From: Roseovarius sp. MMSF_3359
GTDB lineage: Bacteria > Pseudomonadota > Alphaproteobacteria > Rhodobacterales > Rhodobacteraceae
Length of the DNA: 64,000 bases
NCBI RefSeq assembly: GCF_030733385.1
Contig: NZ_JASHJC010000005.1
Coordinates: 248,001 to 312,000, forward strand
Direction of reading: 5' to 3'
A program made the translations under genes and the position numbers. Below the pieces are notes generated by a model. That model did not search any database, had not been told where the DNA came from, and saw only the letters and a program-made list of their open reading frames with translations. This document shows, in pieces, positions 54,181 through 63,390 of the stretch (its first letter is position 1; each line of letters begins with the position of its first letter).

Positions 54181-55150
54181 AGAGCCGGTCATAGGCGCGG
54201 TCATCATCGGCCGAAATGAGGGCGACCGCCTGGGCCTTTGCCTTGCGTCGGTGAGCGCGCAGATCCCCCATATCGTCTATGTGGATTCCGGCTCGGACGA
54301 TGGCAGTGTCGAGCGCGCCCGCATGGCCGGGGCGGAGGTGGTCGAGTTGGACATGACCCAGCCCTTTACCGCCGCGCGCGCCCGCAATGCCGGGTTCGAG
54401 GCGCTGACCGCCAACCACAACGTGGATTTCGTGCAATTCATCGACGGCGATTGCGAATTGCAAGAAGGTTGGATCGCCCATGCCAGCGCCTTTCTGGTGC
54501 AGCATTCCGATGCCGCAGTCGCCTTTGGCCGCCGCCGTGAACGCTTCCCAGAAAAGTCGATCTATAACCGGCTTTGCGATTGGGAATGGGACACGCCGAT
54601 CGGCATGGTCGATGCCTGCGGCGGTGACACGCTGATGCGGGTGAGCGCCTTCAAGGATGTGGACGGGTTCGACCCGACCCTGATCGCCGGGGAAGAGCCC
54701 GAGCTTTGCGTCCGGCTCCGCGCCTGGCGGTGGCAGATCTGGCGGCTGGATCATGAAATGACCCTGCATGACGCGGATATGACCCGCTTTAGCCAGTTCT
54801 GGAAACGTACTCACCGTGCGGGACATGCCTTTGCCGAAGGTGCCGCACTCCACGGGCTGCCGCCGGAGCGGCATTGGGTGCGCGAGACCCGCAAGGCGGT
54901 GATCTGGGGGCTTGTCCTGCCGCTTGTCATCCTGCTTTCGGCGTGGATCTTCACGCCCAAGGCGCTTTACCTCTTCCTTGCCTACCCGGCGCAGATCATC
55001 CGGCTGGCCCTGCGCGAAGGGCGCGATTCGACCGCATGGGAACGCGCCGCCTTGCTTGTCGTCGGCAAGTTCGCGGAAATGACCGGTGTGCTCGAATACT
55101 GGATCCGCCGCCTGTTGGGCCGTCCGCGCGGATTGGTCGAGTACAAGTAG
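54173..55150 (+). CDS. glycosyltransferase family 2 protein with C-terminal membrane segments
   Basis: A 325-residue GT2 enzyme: AVIIGRNEGDRLGLCL, YVDSGSDDGSVE, FIDGDCELQEGW (DXD) and FDPTLIAGEEPELCVRLRAWRW. A hydrophobic region of one or two helices follows near residues 240-275 (LVLPLVILLSAWIF). The frame is open from 54095, but the ATG at 54173 overlaps the sulfotransferase gene by 8 bp and starts the GT2 fold. It is convergent with the Stf0-like gene. Confidence 0.9.
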   Translation: MDREPVIGAVIIGRNEGDRLGLCLASVSAQIPHIVYVDSGSDDGSVERARMAGAEVVELDMTQPFTAARARNAGFEALTANHNVDFVQFIDGDCELQEGWIAHASAFLVQHSDAAVAFGRRRERFPEKSIYNRLCDWEWDTPIGMVDACGGDTLMRVSAFKDVDGFDPTLIAGEEPELCVRLRAWRWQIWRLDHEMTLHDADMTRFSQFWKRTHRAGHAFAEGAALHGLPPERHWVRETRKAVIWGLVLPLVILLSAWIFTPKALYLFLAYPAQIIRLALREGRDSTAWERAALLVVGKFAEMTGVLEYWIRRLLGRPRGLVEYK

Positions 55151-55151
55151 A

Positions 55152-55964
55152 TCAGGTCGCGCCGCGCGCCGCCGCCTGCCGCAAAAGCTCTTCATGCGGG
55201 GTGCCTTTGACCGCCGCAACGCATTCCTCGAAATTCTCGATCACCTCGTTGACAGGCGTCCGGATGATCTTGACCATGCGCTCTTCGGTCCGTATCGGCG
55301 CGACGCCTAGGAAGTCGAAAACGCCGGTCATGGTCTCATGCCGCCGGTCGGGATCGGTGAACAGGTCCTCGTAACTGATGACATGTTTTCGGGGGTCTGG
55401 AAGACGATCCAGCATCTCTTCCAGTTCGGCATTTTCCGTCTCTATATCGGTCAAAAGCGCCGCGATCTGCCCGGGGTCGATCCGCAATGTCTTGCGCCCG
55501 CCACTATTGGCACTGGTGGTCTTGATGACCCCGGTGGCGCCCAGCATCGCGTTCGAGATCATCCGATCCACCACGTCCTGCCGCAGAAGGCCCACGACCT
55601 TCAGGTCCGGGCGGGTATCGAGGTAGTCCGACAGGCCAAAGCGCGTGAAGTTGAGCGAGAAATCCTTGATCCCCCAGGTCTCGATATCGCGCAACGGTTT
55701 CGCCGCGGCACGGTTGCCACTCATGGTCTTGCGCAGCGACCGCACCGAGTTGACCATCCGCAGGAAAGCCCCGGAATAGAGCACCCAGTCAAGAAACGCC
55801 TCGTCCCCGCGCGGGGTCAACGGCACCCGCCTTTGCAGCTTGCGCACGGCGTTCCATTCGCCCAGAACCTCGCCAAAGTTCAGGACCGCTGGATTCTGGT
55901 TGAGCATATCGCAGAGCGTGTTGCTGCCGCTGCGCCCGAGGGTCAGGATCACGTGCCTGTCCAT
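55152..55964 (-). CDS. Stf0-like sulfotransferase domain protein
   Basis: A 270-residue protein with the P-loop ILTLGRSGSNTLCDML (about 6-20), which is the 5' PAPS loop of Stf0-type sulfotransferases, and VVGLLRQDVVDRMISNAM, which fits the 3' loop. The C-terminal half is a helical tail with YEDLFTDPDRRHETMTGVFDFLG. The target is unknown. It is 3 bp before the GT2 gene on the same strand. Confidence 0.82.
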   Translation of the reverse strand: MDRHVILTLGRSGSNTLCDMLNQNPAVLNFGEVLGEWNAVRKLQRRVPLTPRGDEAFLDWVLYSGAFLRMVNSVRSLRKTMSGNRAAAKPLRDIETWGIKDFSLNFTRFGLSDYLDTRPDLKVVGLLRQDVVDRMISNAMLGATGVIKTTSANSGGRKTLRIDPGQIAALLTDIETENAELEEMLDRLPDPRKHVISYEDLFTDPDRRHETMTGVFDFLGVAPIRTEERMVKIIRTPVNEVIENFEECVAAVKGTPHEELLRQAAARGAT

Positions 55965-55967
55965 CCG

Positions 55968-56837
55968 CTACCGCCCCCTGTCCCAGCCGGCATTCGACCG
56001 CTTTAGCCGAACCGCCACGTGCACCAGCGCATAGACCGCGAAGGACACTGGCATTTTGACAAGCAAGCGCAACAGATCGCCTCGGCTCACGGGCGCCTTC
56101 GCTTCGTGTTCAATGATCTCTGGATAGAGGCGGTGGATTTCGCGCACACCGTCATCCTGCCGTCGCCGCACGCGGACAAGATTGCGGAAGCCTTCGATCA
56201 TCGGCCAGTGATAGCGCGCAGGCACCTCGACCCGCTCGTCGGGGCCGAATTGAAGCCGGACAAATGTGTCGTCGGAGATAATTGTCGGAAACGCGCCCCA
56301 ACGCTCACGCCCCGCCCGGTTGACCGCGAATAGACCCGCCCCCACGGTGCCCCCTTTGACAAAAGGCAGCTCAACCCAGAATCGTGCATATCGCCGGGTT
56401 ACCCAGGTTCGTGCCGGCGCGACCTGCAGCCGGCCCGTGGCGTAAAGCGGTTTGTCGACGCACAAAACCTTCCGAAGCTGCGCCAGCAGATCAGGATCAA
56501 GCCGCACATCCGCATCGAGAAAGACCAGCGCTTGCCCTGTCGCCAACTGGTCCGCTGCGTTGAGCGCATTGACCTTGCCGGGTTCGGGCACGTCGATGAT
56601 CGTCAGCGTCCAGCCGCGCGCGTCGAACCGGGATGAATACGCGCTCGCCACTTCGACGGTCCGGTCCGTGCAGGCATTTGCGGCCAAAATGGTCTCGACC
56701 GGACCAGCCGCGTCCGATTGCCCAAGCAACGCCTCGAGACATGCGCCGATATAGGCTTCTTCGTTTCGGGCGGCGATGATCACGTTCATCAGGGCCTTTG
56801 CGTCCCCCTGACCTGCCTGATCCACCGCGTTCGACAT
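55968..56837 (-). CDS. glycosyltransferase family 2 protein
   Basis: A GT2 enzyme of about 289 residues: VIIAARNEEAYIGACLEAL, AANACTDRTVEVA, FLDADVRLDPDL (DXD) and a C-terminal membrane-associated helix (MPVSFAVYALVHVAVRL). Open frame continues to 57161; the ATG at 56837 is chosen, though an ATG at 56792 (AAAGG five bases upstream) is an equally good start. It groups with the Stf0-like gene and is divergent from a Gfo/Idh/MocA gene. Confidence 0.85.
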   Translation of the reverse strand: MSNAVDQAGQGDAKALMNVIIAARNEEAYIGACLEALLGQSDAAGPVETILAANACTDRTVEVASAYSSRFDARGWTLTIIDVPEPGKVNALNAADQLATGQALVFLDADVRLDPDLLAQLRKVLCVDKPLYATGRLQVAPARTWVTRRYARFWVELPFVKGGTVGAGLFAVNRAGRERWGAFPTIISDDTFVRLQFGPDERVEVPARYHWPMIEGFRNLVRVRRRQDDGVREIHRLYPEIIEHEAKAPVSRGDLLRLLVKMPVSFAVYALVHVAVRLKRSNAGWDRGR

Positions 56838-57090
56838 TCGTGCTGACCGTCCTTCATATCTTCCCCTGACCGTTACCCGTTTCAGAGTGGCTTTGTCGAT
56901 AATCAACCACCAGCGGGCGCGAAAGACGCCCACCTGTTGGTCCGGCGTCACATCATTTTGCCCAAAGCGGGCCGAAATCACCGATTGGCATGGACAAATG
57001 CGCGCCCGGGCGGCACCAGAGAGGTTTGAAACACATGGTTTTCCCCAATCGGGCCACATTACTGACAAGAGAGACCGGCAGGACATCCGC

Positions 57091-58224
57091 ATGATCAAGG
57101 TTGGCATCATTGGAACCGGGTTTGTGGCCGATTTGTACATGCGGTCATTTGAGCTTGGCACGACGTTCGAGCTGATCGGCGCCTACGATCGCCGGGCCGA
57201 GCGGTTGGCGCAGTTTTGCGCCCATTGGAAACAGCCTTCATTTGCCTCGCAGGAGGAATTGCTGGCAGCCATCGGCCCAGGCGGCATCCTTTTGAACCTG
57301 ACCAACCCGTCGTCGCATTTCGACGTTGGCATGGCGGGGCTCGAGGCCGGATGCCATGTCTATACGGAAAAGCCGCTGGCCATGACGGTGGAGGATGCGC
57401 AAACCCTCTGCGATCTGGCGCGCGACAAGGGCCTGATGCTGGCCTCCGCGCCCTGTAGTTTCCTGGGCGAGGCGGCTCAGACCCTGGGTGCTGCGATCCG
57501 CGGAGGTGTCGCTGGCAAGGTTCGCGTGATCTATGCCGAGCTTGATGACGGGTTCATCCCGCAGGCGCGTTACGCCGACTGGATCAGCGAAAGCGGCGCA
57601 CCCTGGCCCGCAGGAGACGAATTCGAAGTGGGCTGCACGCTGGAACATGCGGGCTATTACCTGACCTGGCTGATTTCGATCTTTGGGTCGATCCGCACGG
57701 TTGTGTCGGCCTCCTCCCGGCAGGTGAGTGACCTCTTGCCCGTGGATGACCCGGCGCCGGACTTCTCTGTCGCCACGCTCTTTTTTGAAAGCGGCGTCGT
57801 GGCGCGTCTGACCTGCACCATTATCGGTCCGCATAACCATTCGCTGCGCGTCATTGGCGACCGCGGTGTGATCGAGCTTGATGAGGCGTGGAACAATGCC
57901 GCCAAAGTCCGGTTCCGCCGCCGCTTCAACCTGCGCCGCCGGTTGATGGAATCGCCCGTGGCAAAACGCCTGAAGCTGGGCGGGGAAACCCACCCCAAGG
58001 TCGGCAGGTGGGGATCGGCGTCGATGAATTTCGCGCTGGGCGTGACCGAGATGGCCGAGGCGATCCGCGAGGGCCGCGACAGCCGGATGTCCATCGACCT
58101 TGCGCTGCATCTGACCGAGGTGACGCTCGCCATCCAGGGGGCGGGTGACAATAGCGGCGCGCAGCAGATGGTGACCCGCTGCGATCCGATTGAACCGATG
58201 CCCTGGGCCAAGAGGTTGGGATGA
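57091..58224 (+). CDS. Gfo/Idh/MocA family oxidoreductase
   Basis: A 377-residue oxidoreductase: Rossmann motif GIIGTGFVADLYMRSF, the TEKPLAMTVEDA block with its catalytic-region Lys, and EVGCTLEHAGYYLTWL in the substrate domain. The frame is open from 56887; the ATG at 57091 gives the Rossmann motif at residue 6. Its stop overlaps the next Gfo/Idh/MocA gene by 4 bp. Confidence 0.9.
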   Translation: MIKVGIIGTGFVADLYMRSFELGTTFELIGAYDRRAERLAQFCAHWKQPSFASQEELLAAIGPGGILLNLTNPSSHFDVGMAGLEAGCHVYTEKPLAMTVEDAQTLCDLARDKGLMLASAPCSFLGEAAQTLGAAIRGGVAGKVRVIYAELDDGFIPQARYADWISESGAPWPAGDEFEVGCTLEHAGYYLTWLISIFGSIRTVVSASSRQVSDLLPVDDPAPDFSVATLFFESGVVARLTCTIIGPHNHSLRVIGDRGVIELDEAWNNAAKVRFRRRFNLRRRLMESPVAKRLKLGGETHPKVGRWGSASMNFALGVTEMAEAIREGRDSRMSIDLALHLTEVTLAIQGAGDNSGAQQMVTRCDPIEPMPWAKRLG

Positions 58225-59297
58225 TGGCAGACCAAATCCGATTGGGCATCGTGGGGACCGGGCGCATGGCATCGCGGATGATGCAGGCGCTTGCCACCGT
58301 GCCGGATTTCACCGTAACCGCTGTTGCGTCCGGCAGCGCCGCGCGCGCCGGGGCATTCGCCGAGGCATTCGGCATCAATGCCCACTGCACCTCGGCGCAG
58401 GAGTTGGCGGCGCAGGCAGAGGTCGATGCGGTCTATATCTGCGGCCGGACGGGCAATCACGTCACCGATGCGCTAGCTGCAATCGAAGCGGGCAAGCCTG
58501 TGCTGCTGGAAAAACCGCTGGCCACGAACCTTGATGATGCCACCCGGCTGACCGACGCGGCGCGGGCGGGCAATGTGCTGCTGCTGGAGAACCTGTGGTG
58601 TCTCGCGCTGCCATCCTACCGGCGCATGGCCGAGGGGTTGAACAGCCAAAGCTATGGCAAGCCTGTGCAGTTGCAGTTTTCCTTCGGCTATCCCGTCACG
58701 CCCGAGGGTTACCCATCCCTTTTCGATTCCAGGGATGGCGGCGCGCTTCTGGATCGCGGGGTCTATGGCGTTTCGCTGGCCGTGCATCTGCTGGGCGCCG
58801 TGCATCAGGTCCAGGCCTGCGCGCAGCTTGATGAGAGCGGTGTTGATCTGACCACCGACCTGACGCTGGAGCATTATTCCGGCGCCACCTCGCAAATCAC
58901 CGTTTCGCTGAACGCCCTGATGGCAAACACCGCCGGACTGTCCTGCACCCACGGGTTCATGCAGCTTGGCGCGCCGGTGGTGGGCTCGGAGTCGTTCCTG
59001 AGCCAGCAGGTCACACCAGAAGGCGCCTCCGCGACGGGCGACAGCATTCATGTCCACGCCCCGGGCCTCAAGGATCGGCTAAAATCGAACGGCTTCCTGC
59101 GCAAACTCAAACGGCTGAAAGATGCCAGCGCGGCGCAGTTCATCCCCCACGGGGCCGATCAATATGCGCCGATGTTGGAGCATTTCCGCGATCTGATCCG
59201 CGCAGGCCGGACCGAAAGCACCCTTGCCCCGCTGGAGCTGTCACTCGCTACCCAGGACGTGCTCGATCAGGCGCGCCAACAGATCAGGAAGGGCTGA
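58221..59297 (+). CDS. Gfo/Idh/MocA family oxidoreductase
   Basis: A 358-residue oxidoreductase with GIVGTGRMASRMMQAL, LEKPLATNLDDATRL and the substrate-domain DRGVYGVSLAVHLLGAV. It is a second, different member directly overlapping the first by 4 bp. Two successive oxidoreductases may do two steps of one sugar modification. The glycosyltransferase gene starts 4 bp after its stop. Confidence 0.92.
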   Translation: MMADQIRLGIVGTGRMASRMMQALATVPDFTVTAVASGSAARAGAFAEAFGINAHCTSAQELAAQAEVDAVYICGRTGNHVTDALAAIEAGKPVLLEKPLATNLDDATRLTDAARAGNVLLLENLWCLALPSYRRMAEGLNSQSYGKPVQLQFSFGYPVTPEGYPSLFDSRDGGALLDRGVYGVSLAVHLLGAVHQVQACAQLDESGVDLTTDLTLEHYSGATSQITVSLNALMANTAGLSCTHGFMQLGAPVVGSESFLSQQVTPEGASATGDSIHVHAPGLKDRLKSNGFLRKLKRLKDASAAQFIPHGADQYAPMLEHFRDLIRAGRTESTLAPLELSLATQDVLDQARQQIRKG

Positions 59298-59301
59298 TCC
59301 G

Positions 59302-60501
59302 ATGCGCATTGGCTATTTGATGAACGCCTATCCGATGACCAGCACGACCTTTATCCGGCGCGAAATCCACGCGATCGAAGAGCAGGGCGTCGAGGTCAAG
59401 CGGTATGCGATCCGGCCCTGGTCCGAGGCGCTGGTCGACGATCAGGACAAGGCGGAAAAGGACATTACCTTCTATCTGCTGGTGGGCCGGCTGGGCGGGC
59501 TTCTGGGCGATTTCGCGAAGGAATGCGTGACCAATCCCGCGGGCATGAGCCGGGCGCTCGGCACCTGGTGGACGCTCTGGCGTAATGCGGGCCGGGGCTT
59601 CGTACCGCATGTGGCCTATCTGCTGGAGGCAGTCTCGCTCAAGCGGCGGGCCAATGCGGACGGGATCAGCCATTTGCACACGCATTTTTCCACCAACTCC
59701 GCCGCCGTTGCGATGCTGTCGAACCGGCTGGGCGGGCCGGGCTATAGCTTTACGGCCCATGGCCCAGATGAGTTTGTTGATTGGGGGCGGTCATCGCTCG
59801 GCCTCAAGGTGGCGCAGTCGCGCTTTGCCATCGCCATCTCGAACTATTGCCGGGTCTTGCTGGCCCGGGCGGCGGGGATGGAATACTGGGACCGGTTGCA
59901 CATCGTCGGCTGCGGCATTGACGTGGACGAATTCGCGCCCAGCGACGCGCCGTTCGACGCCTCCGCGCCGTTCGTGTCAGTCGGGCGCCTTTGCCCGCAG
60001 AAGGCACAGACTTTGGTGGTCGAGGCCGTGGCGCAGGTGGCGGAAAAACACCCCGAGATTCGCGTGACATTGATTGGCGACGGCGAAAGCCGCGCGGATG
60101 TCGAGGCCGCGATTGTGCGGCATGGGATTGCCGACAACGTGACGCTGATGGGCTGGCAGGATAACGAAACCGTCCGCGCTGAATTGGGCCGCGCCCGGGC
60201 GCTCCTGCTGCCAAGCTTTGCCGAAGGTCTACCCGTGGTGATCATGGAGGCGCTGGCGCTGGGCCGTCCTGCGATCTCGACCTACATCGCGGGCATCCCC
60301 GAATTGGTGGACGAAGATTGCGGCTGGATCATCCCCGCAGGGTCGGTCGCCGATATCGCCCACGCGATGGAAGAAGCTCTGGCCGCCAAACCCGCATCGC
60401 TCAAGGCCAAGGGAGCCGAGGGCCGCACCAGAGTGATGGACCGCCACGACGTGCGCAAGAACGCCGCCGCGCTGCTTGACCTGATCCGCAAGGCGTCCTG
60501 A
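59302..60501 (+). CDS. glycosyltransferase family 4 protein
   Basis: A 399-residue GT-B enzyme of the GT4 family: GYLMNAYPMTSTTFIRREI at the N terminus, HTHFSTNSAAVA, and the C-terminal EX7E region in FAEGLPVVIMEALALGRPAISTYIAGIPEL. It moves a sugar from an activated donor to a growing glycan. The frame opens at 59224; the ATG at 59302 starts the family fold. Its stop abuts the stop of the convergent adenylation fusion gene. Confidence 0.92.
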   Translation: MRIGYLMNAYPMTSTTFIRREIHAIEEQGVEVKRYAIRPWSEALVDDQDKAEKDITFYLLVGRLGGLLGDFAKECVTNPAGMSRALGTWWTLWRNAGRGFVPHVAYLLEAVSLKRRANADGISHLHTHFSTNSAAVAMLSNRLGGPGYSFTAHGPDEFVDWGRSSLGLKVAQSRFAIAISNYCRVLLARAAGMEYWDRLHIVGCGIDVDEFAPSDAPFDASAPFVSVGRLCPQKAQTLVVEAVAQVAEKHPEIRVTLIGDGESRADVEAAIVRHGIADNVTLMGWQDNETVRAELGRARALLLPSFAEGLPVVIMEALALGRPAISTYIAGIPELVDEDCGWIIPAGSVADIAHAMEEALAAKPASLKAKGAEGRTRVMDRHDVRKNAAALLDLIRKAS

Positions 60502-63081
60502 TCACCCGAAATACATCCGCCGCAGGCGCCATCCGAAATAAGCCATCAGCGACAGGAAGGCCGAAAGCGGAATGAGCAGGGCAATCGCCCCGGGCAGGCC
60601 GAGGATCTTGAGGATGTCCTTGGCCGGAATGACCACGCCGTGGAACGCATAGATCGGCAGGGCCAGACCACCGACGACGATCATTACCTGCAACACACCG
60701 CGGGTGAGCGACCCAAGGCCCGTCCAGCCGCGCAACAGACCCTCGAACGCGCCCACGAGGAAGATCACCAGGAAGAAGTAGAAAGCAAAGCCCATGAGGC
60801 TGCCGAAGAAGGGCGAGCTGCGGGAGGCAAAGGGCGATTCAGGCAGGACATCGGCGCCGACGATCATCGTGAACGCCATGCCAAAAATGCCGCCGAGAGC
60901 AAAGAGATGGCTGGCCCGGCGGGTGTCTGATTGCTGGCCATACCAATAGCCCGCAGCGATCCCGGCAAAGACGAAGGCCGACACTTTGAAATAGCTGTAG
61001 CCCGCCACCGCCATCAGGCGGGGCCATTCGAGAAGGCTGTCCTGCCGTCCGGGCGCGACATTTGCGGCCAGCCAATAGATCGGAATGGCCAGCGCGCAGA
61101 CCAGAAGCGCACGGAAAATCACATTATCCCCGCCGCTTAGGTAGTCCAGCCAGAAGCGCACGGTCAGGAAGGCCAGCACGTAATAGGCAAGGATGTTATA
61201 GAATGAGAGCGATATCCGGAGCCCGGTAATCGCCTCGCCCCGCAGCGCGAAGTGGGTCAGGTGGAACGCGGCCATGATCGTCAACCCGGACAACACAAGC
61301 CAGAACGAGAGCCGTAATCGCTTCCGCACGGCCGGTTTGTTCTGGGCATATCCCGGCAGGAAGAAGATCGCGAGGCCGATGCCGAAGATCACGGCAAAGC
61401 CTTCGGTGCCCATCACGTAGATCCAGCCAAGGAAATAATCCGCCTGCTCGCCGATGCCGAGGCGTTTGAAAAGCCCCGGACCCCAATGGGAAAAGAGCAC
61501 CGCAAGGACCATCAGACCACGGGTGATGTTGATCGCCCATGTGCGCGCCGTCCGTTCGGGCAGAGCGGCACCGGCGGGCGATGCGTCACTTTCGTGAAGC
61601 GCAGCAATGTCACGCAATGTCTGCCCTTCGAGCGTGGCGCGAACGGCCGCACGGTCAAACTCTTTCTCCATCGCAAGCCCGATCTGCACCGCACTGAGCG
61701 AATCACCACCGGTGTCATAGAAGGTGTCATCGGCCTTGATGCTCACCGGGCCCACGACCCTGCGCCAGACATCGGCCACCTTCTGCTCCGTCGTGGTCAG
61801 GGTCGTGTCCTGCAGGGGGGTGTCGTCCGCACCGGTATCGGGCTGCGCCGTGAACATCTCTTGTATTTTCTTGCGCTGCACCTTGCCGGTGCCGGTCACG
61901 GGGATTTCGTCAACAGCAAAGATATGGACACCACCGGGTTGATTGATCCCCGCCTTGGCCATCGCGATCTCGGCGGCTTTTTCGATCATCGGGGCGCGGT
62001 CCATCGCATCGCGGCGGATCGCGATCAGGACAGCATCACCGCGAAGTGCATCATCGGTTCGGGTCACGCCGATCTGACCGCTTGTGCCGCAGATCCGGTT
62101 GATCTCCTGCTCCAGGTTATCGGCGTTAAGATTCACACCGGCGATATTCATCTGGTCGTCGAGCCGCCCTTCGTAATAGAGCATACCGCCCTCGATCCGG
62201 CCCTTGTCCTTGGTATGCAACCAACCGTCGTCATCGGTCAGCGGCTCTACCTGGCCATCCTCGGCCAGAAGACCCAGTGCGACGTGGTCGCCACGGATGC
62301 AAATCTCGTCTTCCGTCCCAATCCGGGTTTCCGCAGGTGGCGTGGCTGCCCCAACGCTTTCCAGAACCGCTACCGGGCTTTGACTGATGTTGAGGAAGGT
62401 CGTGCGCGACGCCTCGGTCAGCCCGTAATGCTGCACGATCCGCGCCTTGGGAAAGACCCGCCGCAGCGCCTCTTTCTCCCCGCCGGACATGTATTGCGAG
62501 CCGATTTCGATCCACTTGACCGCGTCACCGGCGGGCCCGATGACATCCGGCGCCTGCAGGATGACCCGCCATAACGTCGGCACCGCCGAGATGGCATTGA
62601 TCTCGCCCCGCTCCAGCATCTCGCGGATCTCGATGGGATCGAACCGCGCGGGCAGGTAGTATTTGCCGCCCACCGCAGATACCGCGCGTATCCGCCCAAG
62701 GCCAAAGGAATAGGTGGACGGCACGCCCACATATTCACGCACGCTCTCGTCAAGCTCCATCGCCGCGTTCAGGCGCTGCACCACGTCCGAGATGTTGCGC
62801 TGGCTCAGCACGATCGGTTTAGGCAAACCTTCGGTCCCGGAGGAGAACAGTATCTGCGCCGGTGCATCGGAGGTGCCTGGTGTGAATTTCTGCTGCCCCC
62901 AGCCCAGATCATCGCCGACAGCCATCGTCTCGATCACCTCAAGACCGGCATAGCGCGTCAGGTCCAGCCCGGGACGTTGCACGGTAAAGAGTTGACCCGC
63001 GTCATAGAGGCGAAAAACCTGATCCAGGAACCCAAGCGTGTTCTTGCCTTCGACAGCGACGGTCTTCAGGGGTTTGTTCAT
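60502..63081 (-). CDS. adenylation domain - carrier domain - membrane acyltransferase fusion
   Basis: An 859-residue protein with three parts. (1) An AMP-binding adenylation domain (about 1-410): ILFSSGTEGLPKP (77-89), HYGLTEAS (218-225), TKDKG with GRLDDQMNIAGVNLN (290-320) and TGTGKVQRKK with Lys400. It is short at its N terminus: the first motif is at residue 77 instead of about 150. (2) A phosphopantetheine carrier domain with GGDSLSAVQI and Ser461. (3) A membrane region (about 515-859) with roughly ten helices beginning AINITRGLMVLAVLFSHWG, resembling acyltransferase-3 proteins. It may activate an acyl or amino acid group, load it on its own carrier and hand it to a glycan across the membrane. 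The ATG at 63081 has AAAGG upstream; another ATG lies two codons earlier. Confidence 0.82.
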   Translation of the reverse strand: MNKPLKTVAVEGKNTLGFLDQVFRLYDAGQLFTVQRPGLDLTRYAGLEVIETMAVGDDLGWGQQKFTPGTSDAPAQILFSSGTEGLPKPIVLSQRNISDVVQRLNAAMELDESVREYVGVPSTYSFGLGRIRAVSAVGGKYYLPARFDPIEIREMLERGEINAISAVPTLWRVILQAPDVIGPAGDAVKWIEIGSQYMSGGEKEALRRVFPKARIVQHYGLTEASRTTFLNISQSPVAVLESVGAATPPAETRIGTEDEICIRGDHVALGLLAEDGQVEPLTDDDGWLHTKDKGRIEGGMLYYEGRLDDQMNIAGVNLNADNLEQEINRICGTSGQIGVTRTDDALRGDAVLIAIRRDAMDRAPMIEKAAEIAMAKAGINQPGGVHIFAVDEIPVTGTGKVQRKKIQEMFTAQPDTGADDTPLQDTTLTTTEQKVADVWRRVVGPVSIKADDTFYDTGGDSLSAVQIGLAMEKEFDRAAVRATLEGQTLRDIAALHESDASPAGAALPERTARTWAINITRGLMVLAVLFSHWGPGLFKRLGIGEQADYFLGWIYVMGTEGFAVIFGIGLAIFFLPGYAQNKPAVRKRLRLSFWLVLSGLTIMAAFHLTHFALRGEAITGLRISLSFYNILAYYVLAFLTVRFWLDYLSGGDNVIFRALLVCALAIPIYWLAANVAPGRQDSLLEWPRLMAVAGYSYFKVSAFVFAGIAAGYWYGQQSDTRRASHLFALGGIFGMAFTMIVGADVLPESPFASRSSPFFGSLMGFAFYFFLVIFLVGAFEGLLRGWTGLGSLTRGVLQVMIVVGGLALPIYAFHGVVIPAKDILKILGLPGAIALLIPLSAFLSLMAYFGWRLRRMYFG

Positions 63082-63390
63082 TACCATAACCTTTTGCTCA
63101 ATACGCCGCCCTTGTGGTGCGCAGGCGATGCGCGTCAAAAAACACCGGGTTTGTGGCACTGTTATGTTTCACCGCGTGAGAAAATAGAAGAAATTTCGGC
63201 TTTGCTGCGGTCATGCCTGATATTTTGCCGTCTCGCCCGATCCGCGCCCAACAATCGCCTATTTGCTTGTCATTAAGGGCGCTATGGATAGTATCCGCGG
63301 CCAGAGAGACATCCCTGCCGCAGATGGTCGCTGATCTGGTAGGTTTCAGGTGATTGAATTGAATATTCTGATACGGCGCGGGACGGATAT
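63082..63390. other. divergent intergenic region
   Basis: About 300 bp between the adenylation fusion gene and the last glycosyltransferase gene. It must hold two divergent promoters. I see no clear palindrome, terminator or sigma-54 box in it. Confidence 0.4.

Noticed and set aside
56970..57010. TTGGCATGGACAAATGCGC as a sigma-54 promoter for the first paired oxidoreductase gene
   Set aside because: The GG to GC spacing is 11 instead of 10 and the -24 part is incomplete.
55968..57161. Long N-terminal extension of the GT2 gene to 57161
   Set aside because: The extra 108 residues are antisense to the upstream region and first codons of the divergent Gfo/Idh/MocA gene and show no fold pattern.
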